A DNA stretch of 64,000 bases from Polytrichum commune (lineage: Eukaryota; Streptophyta; Polytrichopsida; Polytrichales; Polytrichaceae): assembly GCA_950295325.1 (NCBI GenBank), contig OX485807.1, forward strand, positions 22,043,666 through 22,107,665. Reading direction: 5' to 3'. Within the stretch, counting starts at the first letter, position 1; each line of letters opens with the position of its first letter. The translations under genes were made by a program, and so were the position numbers. The notes below the pieces were generated by a model that saw only the letters and a program-made list of their open reading frames with translations, did no database searches and was not told the origin of the DNA. Shown in pieces: positions 36,074 through 46,900 of the stretch.

Positions 36074-37216
36074 TTAATTATGATTTTGTAAGTTTGTGAT
36101 GGGTTGTCTATTTTCTATCCGTCTTTTATGGATTAATATTGAGTGTGCGTATTGTATGGAGATTATATTAATTTGTTTGAATGTGCTCCTAATTTGTGAT
36201 GTAGGGAGTTTAAGCTTTGTCTTGAGTTCATTCATAGAGGGTATGTGAGTTGTGGCTCTGGCCCCTGATGCTAATACAATAAGTGGGGCTACGTTCCAAC
36301 CTCTTGCTATAATATTATTGATGAGTGGTTGATATTTTGTAATTTTCCGTTCTCTTGTTTCAGCAGAGAATCTGTCATTGCAGTATGTAAACTCAATGAA
36401 TTGTATAGTAATTGTGGGTGTAGGTGCTTCTGGTGGTGGGGAGTCATATGGGTGGCCTAAGAGGCATATTATGTCGGGTTTGAGCCTAGCGTTGCAGTGG
36501 CATCTTTGGGTGTCGCATGTGCATGGCAGTAACCATGTTGGTACTGTGTTTTCTTGGGGTAGTTCATTGTATGTACCGGCATTCATAAGTATGTAATGTC
36601 TTGTTACTTTGTTTGAGACGAGAAGTTTGCGTATTTCCCATACCGCTTTGTTATGTCTATTTGTTATGAGCACATGGATGTGTTGTTGTTTACATTTTAG
36701 GAGTACATGTAGCCATGTGTCTGCTTCTAAGGAGTTACAAATAGGGCATGTATGGGATGGATATGCGTTTCTACCAAAGAAGAGTTGTTTCCGAGCATGT
36801 CCCATATATTGTCCGGTTCGGAATTTTATTAGGCATGTTTTTTGCCTATCTATGATGACTGGGTTATTCCAAAAATCATTTGATAATGTTTTGTCTATAT
36901 CTTTGTTGTCTAGCCATTTGTGTAATTGGTGTGTTTGGGTTGCTATGAGGGCTAGGTTATGTTTTTTGTCATATTTAATGATGTATTTGCCAAGGTGTCT
37001 AATGGGGCCTTTGTATGGTGTTTCTTGCATTGAGTGCCACCAACCTTTTTGTAGGCAGTATGGCGTGGGGTGGGCATGTTCGTATGTTGCTAAGGCATCT
37101 CTATGGTCTAATTCACATCTCATTTTGGCTAATTTTTCCGCTTGTTCGTTGCCATTTATATTCGTGTGGGCTTTGACTTTATGTAGTGTGGTGGTTTGTG
37201 TACGGGATTGTAACAT
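36074..37216 (-). CDS. LINE C-terminal ORF: end of RNase H, CCHC finger, RLE-like domain (380 codons)
   Basis: Longest open stretch of the LINE. Residues about 10-35 are the last RNase H motif (KVKAHTNINGNEQAEKLAK; the usual Asp of the AD pair is Glu here). Residues about 155-180 hold CPICNSLEADTWLHVLLKC, a CxxC-H-C finger like that preceding the nuclease of R2-type LINEs. Residues about 235-310 hold KPDIICLLGH, then IEFTYCND, then KITKYQPLINNIIARGW, which reads as PD...E...K of a restriction-like fold. The same tail is partly preserved in LINE copy 2. The nuclease call is by motif only. The frame is part of a larger polyprotein interrupted upstream. Confidence 0.7.
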   Translation of the reverse strand: MLQSRTQTTTLHKVKAHTNINGNEQAEKLAKMRCELDHRDALATYEHAHPTPYCLQKGWWHSMQETPYKGPIRHLGKYIIKYDKKHNLALIATQTHQLHKWLDNKDIDKTLSNDFWNNPVIIDRQKTCLIKFRTGQYMGHARKQLFFGRNAYPSHTCPICNSLEADTWLHVLLKCKQQHIHVLITNRHNKAVWEIRKLLVSNKVTRHYILMNAGTYNELPQENTVPTWLLPCTCDTQRCHCNARLKPDIICLLGHPYDSPPPEAPTPTITIQFIEFTYCNDRFSAETRERKITKYQPLINNIIARGWNVAPLIVLASGARATTHIPSMNELKTKLKLPTSQIRSTFKQINIISIQYAHSILIHKRRIENRQPITNLQNHN

Positions 37217-39918
37217 CCTAATTATAGATTCAAGTATCGCCTTGTTTGGATGACTATTGTGTGAGGTTGGGTGTTTCGTTTGTGTGTTTAGGAGGTATAA
37301 TACATTAAGACAGTATGTGAAAATATGTGCGGGTTCATTTCGATATATATGTAGTAGTGAGGAGGCATAGAGTGTGATGGATAGCCATCAGTTCTGCTCG
37401 TAGTATATTTTGGAGTCCTGGTAGTCTTTATGCAATTTTAAGATTTTTAAAAGGGTTATATATGCCGTATCCTGCCTTTTCTCATTTCCAATGTTCTTCG
37501 GTTATTGCTTTGGGTGGTATAAATGATCCATCGGTATAGTAGCAAAATTGTGGTGGGTATTTGGGGGGTAGGCATATGTCATGATTCGTGATTGGTGGAA
37601 TATTGGTAGTTTGGGTCGGGGGTGGGAGGGGCGGATATGTACGTTGAGACCAGTTCTTACTACGGTTTACTGATGTGTTTATTGGTGTGGGTGGTGCGGT
37701 TGTGCTAAATATAGTGGGTTTTTGTAAAGATTTGCCAATATTGTGCATGCGACCTACATATCATGTAGGACCAACGGGCGTGGTTTTGTGGTGTATACAT
37801 AATATTCTAATGTCATGATTTTTTGTTCGGGGTTCGATTCGTTGTTCCGGTGGTATTGTGGGTTCATCATATGTAATGGTGTTTGCTTTAAAGTGTGTGA
37901 TGACGTGTGAGTCCGGGAAAGGGCCTTCGTGGGGGTTGATGTTATGATACCAATTTGGATCAGTTGTTATAAGTATTGTGATTGTGTCTGGGTTATTTTG
38001 GGCTGCAAGTCTTGCCTAGTGGAAGGCTTGTTGGGTGTCATTTTATATATGTGGATGGGCGTACCCATTGCCTGTCCATTTGTGTTGGAATGCCGTTCCT
38101 ATTGACCCAAAAACTTTGTCTCGGGAGAATGTGGAGGCAAATTGTCTTAGCTTGGTAGGGCATGTGACAGGTGATGAGAAGTATGAGTGTGTGATGTGGA
38201 AGGAGTCAATGATATGGTCAAGGATGTCGCTTGGGAGTGTATATTGCGAGAGTTTGAGGGGGTCATTTTTGGGCAGTTTATATTTATATCGTTGGTATAG
38301 CCATACAACTTCTTTTTCTAATGATTGTGTGGGGGGTTCTAGATCATGGGGTTTGCTTAATGCATTTTGATATTGTTCCTATAGCCATTTCAATCTTTGT
38401 TCGGGGATGGTAATTAAGTGGCGGCCGTCGTTGTCGTAGATGTGTGATACCCCATGTTGGCTTTGAATGGTATTTTGAATGCATGCTATGTCATTGTCTG
38501 GGTTACATTCGTTGACGTGGATATGACACAAGGGTATGACTTGTGGCGGGGGGATGTATCCGGTGTCTCTTAGTTGTTCTTCATGGAAGTGTAGTTGTAG
38601 GATGTTGGTGAAGTGTTGGTTTTTTTTGTGAGTGTAATATTGTGTTAGGAGTAGAATGTTATGGTTTATGGTGTTTTGATTGTTCCATGGGAACAAGTCT
38701 TTTTGGGGGAGCCATTTGTTATATATGGTTTCGTTTGGGAGCATCCATTAGCATAGGTAAGATGTGTACTTTTTTGTAATTTTTGTTGTTATCTTTGTAA
38801 GTATGGGGGCGATCTTTTAGTATAGAATGTATTGGATATTGTATGTGATTGTTTTGTATATGTAAGGGTGGTTTTGGGTATTCCGGTGGTGGGGGTGTGG
38901 GAGGATGTGCATTGTGCCTATTTGTTCTTGTATTTATGTGGTGGTTTTGTATTTTGTATATGTTTTTAAGGGTGTTTGGTAAGGTATGTGTCGGACAATT
39001 GTTGTGGCATGGGTTATGACACGGTGGTTCGTAAAAGAGAACTCGAGCTTGGTCTAGGGCGGCTTGGATTGTTTTAGTGGGTGTGTCATAGTAATATTTG
39101 AATTCATCGTTTGTCATTAAGTGTATGCCATTGGGATGTGTTATGTGCTTGAGTTCGGTTATGTTGTGAAGTATGACTTTATATAGGTATTTAAGGGAGG
39201 TTGTGAGGGTTAGTGTTGGAGTAGTTTATGCTTGATGCATCCATTGTGTTTATAGTGGTGTGGGAAGGAGGGGAAATTTTTCAAGTTTCCTCCTTAGGTA
39301 GATGCCACTGGTTGTTTTGAGTAGGAATAATGTACGTGTGATTGGTGATCTAATACAATCTTGGCGGGATATACGTGGTAGGTTGAGTGATCCGCCATGT
39401 TTGACAAGTATGTGTTTAGTTAATTCATTATATATTTTTCCTAGTCGTCATTTGTCATTGAGGGCGTTAATAAGTTGTTCATCTATACATGTGAGGTATG
39501 TTTTTTTTTAGTGAGAAAGTTTTTGTGCCAAACATATCTTGTGGTAGTTGTGTAACGACATTGGACATGCATTTCGGTAGTCCACATATGGTTTTGTGTA
39601 GAACGGTTATTCTTTTATCTAGTTTTCTAATGGCGGGGAGTGAGTATGGAACGGCATAGAAACTATAGGCGATGCTAGCTCGTATGACCGTTTTAACCAT
39701 TTGTATTTTTTATTTTATAGTGGCTGGACATGCGATTAGTAGCTTGCATTGTTTGATTAATTTAGTGGTTGTTATGTGTGTTTAAGTTTTCCATTGTAAC
39801 GATGAGACTAGATTGATTCCGAGATAAACATATGGCTCGTGTTGGCTTATGATAGGTATGGGTTGATTTCTGAAATTAATATTGGTGTTTTTAATATGTG
39901 TTTTAAAGGCCTTGGGGT

Positions 39919-40767
39919 TTATTTTTGTTTTATTGGAGCAACCCGTGATTGCACATTTCGGGATTCACAAGATTTGTCGAGTTTGTTTAGTTGATGTTGG
40001 ATGGATGTCAGATTATTAGATATTGCGGCTAGGTCATCTACGTAAGCTGCAGAGCATATTTTTGTATTGGAGGTATTAAAGGTATGTCCATTGTTTTCTC
40101 TTTGTAACCATCTAAGGAGTGGCTCAAAAAATATGATAAAGAGATATGGGCTCAATGTGTCCCCTTGTATAGTGCCTCTTTGTATGGGTATTGGTTGTGT
40201 TTTATTAAAGTGTTCTCCAGTAACTGTGGTAGTGGATTGTGAGTAGATGTTGCCTACTAGGGCTACAACATCTTGTGGGTAGCCTAAGTCTTTCATAATG
40301 GCGAGAAGTCTGGCGGGGTCAATAGAGTCAAAGGTATTTTTAAAATCAATGTATAGTATATAGATGTCTTGAGTGGTAAATTTTGCATCTTCTAATACTG
40401 CTATGAGGGTTTGTAGTTGCCGGGCGGTGCATCGTTCAGCTCGGAAGCCTTCTTGGCTGTCGTGTAGGATTTGGTATTTTTCACCATATGTAGATAGCAT
40501 GTTTGTGAGTGTGCTAATAAATAACTTGTAGATTGTATTGGCGAGTGCGATTGGTCTATGGTTGGTTAGGTGGTGGGGGTTTCCCTTTTTGTATAGGAGT
40601 ATTGTGAGGCTTGTTTTCCATGATGTGGGAATTTGTTTTTGTTTGTAGTAGTGGGTAAAAAATAATAGAAGAAGTTTATGGAATCTTGGTGGCATATTTT
40701 TCAATATGGCGTTAGGTATTTTGTCGGGTCCAAGGGTTTTCCCATTGGCTAGGTTTTTAAGGCACAT
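39919..40767 (-). CDS. LINE reverse transcriptase domain (partial, 282 codons)
   Basis: Contains the RT blocks in order: NGKTLGPDKIPNAILKN, WKTSLTILLYKKGNPHHLTN then HRPIALANTIYKL, GFRAERCTARQLQTL, ILYIDFKNTFDSID, GTIQGDTLSPYLFIIFFEPL and the catalytic AAYVDDLAA. The YVDD variant and the P-D-x-I-P spacing are typical of non-LTR RTs. The frame stops just after the palm, and the thumb continues in another frame at 39700. It is non-functional as it stands. Confidence 0.93.
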   Translation of the reverse strand: MCLKNLANGKTLGPDKIPNAILKNMPPRFHKLLLLFFTHYYKQKQIPTSWKTSLTILLYKKGNPHHLTNHRPIALANTIYKLFISTLTNMLSTYGEKYQILHDSQEGFRAERCTARQLQTLIAVLEDAKFTTQDIYILYIDFKNTFDSIDPARLLAIMKDLGYPQDVVALVGNIYSQSTTTVTGEHFNKTQPIPIQRGTIQGDTLSPYLFIIFFEPLLRWLQRENNGHTFNTSNTKICSAAYVDDLAAISNNLTSIQHQLNKLDKSCESRNVQSRVAPIKQK

Positions 40768-41642
40768 GTCGTATATTTTTCGGTCGAAGTATGTGTATAT
40801 AAAGGTTAATGCTTCGTCTCTTTTCTCGAGAGTGTATCCGTTTAAGCCATGCCACGGGTATTGTCTAACTCCGCATATGCATTGTTGTGTATGGTCGGGT
40901 TGATAGTAGCAAGTTGGGACAGTTGGCCTGTTGCTAGTTGATTGTTGGACATGTATTTATTGTGCGATGTCTGTTGGGCTTGTGAGGATGTTATTGAATC
41001 TATTTATGAGGCAATTGAATGGAGGGGTGTCGGTATTCTTAAAGACTTTTCTGTTTATGTTTTTTGGGCTTTTGTCATAAAGTTGCTGATATTTAGATAT
41101 GGTTTTTTTAATTTATTTGGTGGTGTAGTCGGTTGTGATTTTGTGGGCTTTGTTTTTAGCTTCTTTGGCGATTTTTGCTAATTCATCTATCCATGAGTCG
41201 TGCGGGAGAGAAGGATTTGGTGGTGGGGGTATGATAGCGTGAGTGTGGGTGTTTATTTCTTGAGTAATAATGGGGTGGGTGCGCCAATTCGGATTGTTTT
41301 TATTGTATATATTATTTTCCGGATGAGGTGGTAGGTAGATAAGTGTGATTTCCAGATTTTTTTGGGTTTCTTGAGGAGATAACCCCTTTGGTTGGCAATT
41401 CTGTTTGGTAGTATGGGGATGGGTGGAGCGCTGCATGTTTCTAGGACAGTGGTGGTGATAGAGAATGGTGATTATAATTTGACATTTGCAAAGGTGACTA
41501 ACCCAAATATCATCAAGGTGGTAACTAAATTATCATATATTAGTCATCGACTAAATTACAACGACTGTACCACGGATGAGGAGCCAAAAATAGGTGTCCA
41601 ATTAAGGAAGCTAACCGAATTAGCCTCATCTACCCTACATAT

Positions 41643-42810
41643 GGGGGGATGTTAAACTCCCCCCCCCCGCCACCAAATGTTTTGGGGGCGGTAGATTCGG
41701 GCAAGACCAACTGCCCGTCCAAAAAATCCAGATTTTTGGGACCCTACCAAAAATTGGTGTCCTCCCAACCTCGAAAAAAACATTGCCCTTGCATTCTTGA
41801 AGGCCACTTATCCACAAATCCCATATTGAGTGCACTTCAACTTCAAGGTCCAAAATCCAATATATATGGTCACTTCCATTCAATAAATAAGCAATTGACT
41901 GGGATTTCATTTTCAAAGTGAAACCTCCAAAAAACATGTAATTAACTTGAAAGACAAAAATATTACAAAACCCTCACTAGCACTGGGGTTATAATTTTTG
42001 TTACTTATCATTGAAAGAGTCTTTGTCATTCTAAAATGGAACTAAATTTAGTGATTTTTTAAAAATAAATTAAGTATTATAGTCTAGTTAAAACCTTCTA
42101 CTTTCATAAAGTAGTCGTATGCATTTATACCAATTAAGTGTGATTGAATGTAATTAAGTCTAATCAATTCTGATTAATTTTAATTCAAGTAAATATAATT
42201 TTAAATATTTATGAATAATTAATTTGGTAAGCATACTTTCTGATTTAATTGGGCTTAATTAGGATAAATCAAAATTCATTAGACTTGTTACATTCAATCA
42301 CACTTAATTAGTTTAAATGCATATGACTACTTTGTGAAAGTAGAAGGTATTAATTAGACTATAATATTTAACATATTAAAAATAAATCATTAATTTTAGT
42401 TCCATTTTAGAATGACAAAGACCCTTTTATTGATAAGTAACAAAAGTTATAACCTTAGTGGTAATGAGGATTTTGTGATATTTTTGACTTCCAAGTTAAT
42501 TACATGTTTTTTTGCCGGTTTCAATTTGAAAATGAAATCCCAATCAATTGCGTATTTATTCAATGGAAGTGAATATATATATATATATATATATGATTTT
42601 GGACCTTGAAGCTGAAGTGCACTCAATATGGGATTTGTAGATAAGTGGCCTTCCAAAATGCAAGGACAATGGCTTTTTCGAAGTCGGGTAGGCAACAATT
42701 TCCCATCGGATCCAAAAAATCTAGATTTTTTGGACAGGCGGTTGCCCCTGCTTGAATCTACCTCCTCCGAAAAGTTCGTGAGGAGGGGGGGGGGGGTTTA
42801 ACATCCCCCC
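41643..42810. mobile_element. Foldback element, 1.17 kb, near-complete inverted repeat
   Basis: The left arm (41643 to about 42150) is the imperfect reverse complement of the right arm (about 42300-42810), roughly 80% paired, with a small AT-rich centre. Both ends begin GGGGGGATGTTAAAC followed by a C-run. The right arm has an expanded (AT)n at about 42573-42594 where the left arm has only a few units. There are no coding frames of note. The target duplication is unclear. It could be a non-autonomous foldback DNA transposon. If transcribed, it would make a hairpin of about 500 bp, a natural siRNA source. Confidence 0.85.
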
Positions 42811-43984
42811 TTACGTACATTCATGAAGCTTTGGCCTGGTGCGAACTACTTTTGGGGTCTCGAGTCTCATCGAGAAAACACCTGTGGAAATTGTGTGAGA
42901 AAATGAAGACTTGATTCATGGGCCCTGATTGAGAGTGAGTTTGAGTTATTCACGACGGAATATGAGTTATCTACAATTTGTAAATTGAATTATTGTAGTT
43001 CAGTAGTATGTGCTCTCCAATTATTTTTGTGTTCCCAAGGTATTTGCAAGTGCTGTAGCATCGAAAGCTGCCTAGATTTGCATACCGACCATAAGCATAC
43101 ATGGTGGAGCATGGAATCCCTGTGGTGCTTTACCCCCAATAATTCCACGTTTCCATGATGCTAATTTGTCTTCTTTCTGCTCTGAGGAGAGTTGTCAGGT
43201 ATTTAAGGTGCTGGGTAAATATGGTAGGTGGCAATTCTGATCAGGCTTTTGGTACAGAGCCTGTAATCATGGCCTGGTGTAGTTGTCAACCTGCCACGGA
43301 CTCCTCAAATAGATACCCATAAGTGTAAAACTTCATAAACCTGTCAGTAAGAAGCTCACACAGTCCAAACTAATGTGGTAAGTTTTCCTTTTTGGAGGAT
43401 CAAATGAGATCTACCCATGAAAGGAGATAAAATACACTCCAGAGGGTAAGCCAAGTACCAAATAAACTAGACTCCCTTCACCTCAAAGACTTTCTCAACT
43501 ATGAATGCCACACATGTTCAAAGCAACCCTTGACTCCACCCCAATGCAACATTATTGATTTTTAGCACACCTGAAATCAGACTCAGCATTAAAATTGGCA
43601 GGTGGCTGACTATCCCAATCCCCAAAGATAGCATATTATGCCACTTTCGCTCTTACATGTAGTTGAAATGAGACCCACAAAGTATTGGAGTCTCCCTTCC
43701 ACAACTCCATTGGAGATAGGCTTCCTTCCCTATTTCAGAATGTCATGCTAAGCAATCTTGCACTTTCTTCCAACTTGGTCATCAAGACCCAAGTTGTGTC
43801 CCCCAGGTTAATGTGGCATATTATACCAGCCTACTCTGCTCAATCCTGGATCCTTCGCTTTCAAATAAGTTAGTCAGACCTTTTCACACCTAAATCATAT
43901 GCATACAGAAGTTCTGAACGTAGCGAAAGATGATACCAATGAATAAAACCCACATTCGTTGTCTTGCTTCAGCCAATATGCATT
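42811..43984. other. 3' flank of the HflX gene
   Basis: Non-coding. Likely includes the HflX 3' untranslated region near 43.9 kb. Nothing else is recognised. Confidence 0.45.
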
Positions 43985-46900
43985 TCAATATGAATCTTGA
44001 CTCTCATTTGATGCGACTACTTCCGCAAGTTGTTTGTCAAGAATATCTAACAGAGCTCCTAATCCAACTCCTGTTGCAGCTGATGTGCTCACTTTAGATA
44101 TGCCTCCTTGAGACCACCCAAAACCTGTCACAATGGACTCTGACACTGCCTCTTCATCAGAATCTGTAGTTGTTGATGCCACATTGTCATGTTGTTGTCT
44201 ACAGTCCACTTTCCGTTCTGCTGCTAGACTATTGAATAGTTGATTTTCGTCAGGGGGGTCATTTGGCCAGAACGTACGTGGCTCATCCAGCATGAGTGTG
44301 TTGATGTCCTCCGAGGTATCTTCCAGGAGATCCACCTGTGTGAAGTCCATCACCAACTTTGTGTCAATTATCAAGCTCAACCCCTAAACACTTTTAGCAT
44401 GTTCATACTAGTTGCGTATTCTCTCTTTACACTGGATGACATGAAATCTTCATCAAACTCCTTTCAAGTTACTTTTTGTGGGCATCAAAAAGAATAACGT
44501 TGCAAGACAACAAGCTATCACTACCCACCAAAAAGTCACATTACAATCTATGTTGATCACAAAGTTGATGTAGGACAACCTCATTGAAATAACACATATA
44601 CATGGAAGGAACCTTGATAACCAAAAAGTATACATAGAGCTTGGTTCCAGAGAAGTTGATCGACAAACAATTCATTTCAACAACAAACATGAAACTCCAA
44701 TTGACTAATCCTGTTCATCTTGATAATAGGTGATGCATAGCAGTTTCATTTCACTATTTGCTACAAATGAATCACAAGAACGACCTTCCAGTGTTGTATG
44801 CAAACAAATTCATTTCCCTCATCATTGTTGATTTGAACTGCCTCATAGTCACGGAGAGGTCACAGATTCTCCTGTGTGAGTCATCAATTAGGTGTGGACC
44901 ATCCATCCTCTCTGGGCAAGAAATCATGGGGTTCCATAATATCAACTCAGAAACATGAAATACCTTGTTCCAGGCTTCCACCATGCAGGTGTCCAGTTTA
45001 GCTTGTGGTACACCAATTTCTCGAAGGACTTTTAACACCACCTCCCGCTGCTCATCCGCATTTGGGGCACTGCTATCAATAACATGCTGGAAAAGGGGAC
45101 GGACATATAATTAAGAGAGTTATTTTCTTTTGCAATACTAAATGAAAGTTTTGATCATCACAATACAAACAACAATTGTAAGTTTTGCAGAGAGACATAT
45201 GTTGCAGACTCACCAGCAAAAAATCGGCTTCAACAACCTCTTCTAACGTTGCTTGAAAAGCCTCCACCAGCTGCAAATAGGGCTTTGAAACATAAGCCAG
45301 AAAATATAATGCCACTATAACACTCTTCAGCTGGAGCATACCTCCTCACCTACTTCGGAATATTGACCCTATCTACGATAGTGTCAGCTTGATTGTCTCA
45401 ATTGACCAAATTAGACTTCAATCTAGTGTACTTTGGAATACTTATGGGTTAACTGTTAAAGGTCCAAGAGGTCCATTATGGGCCTGAAGGTGTCATACAG
45501 AGAGATCTAACCTTCTGATAATTTAGCTAAAAGAGTCACAAGTGATCATACTAAAATTATGCCAATTATCATATGCAGTAATCCTGTCAGAACAAACATA
45601 TATAAATTGAATTATGGGCAGATTTGAACTCATATAAATGACCTAGACTCAAATACATACCACATATACCTAGTGACCGTTGTCACAATTGACTTTATTT
45701 TTACTTCCTCTTTTTTAAAGGTTGTGCTTAATATTAATTCAATATGTTAGACCAAATTAAATATCACTTCAATACTTCTTGGGGGTTTTGTAGTAATTGG
45801 CACACATCGCATACAAACACACCCCTGGTGCTGACAAAGTTAAGGACTCTGAATCTTGTCAATTTATGTACACCATCAAAATGCAAATACCATATGAACA
45901 AAGAACTACGGTGCATAGTGGTAAGCCAACCAACAAGAATTGCATGAAGACTTTGTAAGTCCGCTGACATGACATGCACCAAGAACTGTGTTAACATACC
46001 CAAGAATCAAACTAACCTGGTGAGGTAGGTCAGATATGAAACCAACTGTGTCGCTTAGCAGTATTTTTTGCCTGCAATTGCAAGAGGTGACAATCACTTT
46101 CTTAGTCCACTTTTGTCTGCAACCACCCAAGTGTCCAAGGCAATGATGTACATCCAGAAACATCGATAAATGCATTGATTTCACATGCATGTACTGCTGT
46201 AACAGGAATATTTGGGGTCCACGGATTAAGTACGAAGATGGTTTTGGGGTATGAGGATGATGGGACTTATTACCCTGAAGGCAAGACCACACTTCGCACA
46301 CGAGAATCAAGTGTTGCAAATAATCTGCAACACCCTCCACCTCATCAGTGAGGTTCAAGAGTTGCACTTCAATGAAAAAAGTTGAAAGAAGGTAGAATAA
46401 CATAAAATATTTCCAATGAAAAACAAAACATAGAGAGGTCCATCAAATCAGTGCCAAAAGATGCTCAGGACTGTAGTTAGGCATCTGTTATGCATGTCAA
46501 ATATTAGATGGGTACACACAAGTAAAACGTATAGTTAACTTGAGCATACTCAAAAGCAAAGGCATTTCATCTTATATTGTAGCATGGGGAAACCCATGAA
46601 CAATACATGGCTAGTGGGGCACTGATGTTAGTAGGGGTTTTTTCTCTATTTGACTTCCTTTATTTGAATCATTTAGTGTTACTTCATTGTATAGATTCTG
46701 AAAAGGAGGCACTAATACTAAGGGCAAGATAGTACCTATCATCAACATAGACATCGCTTTGGGATAATGCAGCCACCATAGATGATTTTCCCTGCAAAAT
46801 AATCCCAAATACATGTGCCCTCAATAAATGGCATGAATCTCCACACTACTGCTGACTGCACCAACAGGCTCAATGTCGCCATCACTATACCAGAAGTGTT

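Larger units (their letters stand above)
35854..41457 (-). mobile_element. Non-LTR retrotransposon (LINE), 5.6 kb, RT + RNase H + CCHC + RLE-like; 5'-truncated
   Basis: The minus-strand element is bounded by a 14-bp target duplication, ATAGAGGATGGTGA (35840-35853) and ATAGAGAATGGTGA (41458-41471). In element order: a post-endonuclease-like linker (41436-41113), reverse transcriptase (40767-39919) with YIDFKNTFDS, QGDTLSPYLF and AYVDDLAA, the thumb region (39700-39479), a long linker of about 2 kb with HNPCHNNCP, RNase H opening with YYTDGSF (37.6 kb) and ending KAHTNINGNEQAEKLAK, a CPIC...H....C finger, and a C-terminal KPDII...IEFTYCND...KITKYQPL segment that fits a PD-(D/E)xK restriction-like nuclease. 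It ends in a GC-rich hairpin and (TTC)5, not poly(A). The coding region is split into at least six frames, so this copy is dead, but the last 380 codons are uninterrupted. The domain order points to the Dualen/RandI clade. An apurinic-type endonuclease at the N-terminus is not seen; it would lie in the truncated part. Confidence 0.88.

Noticed and set aside
36378-37253. Plus-strand frames opposite the LINE C-terminus
   Set aside because: They are shadows of the minus-strand LINE coding sequence.
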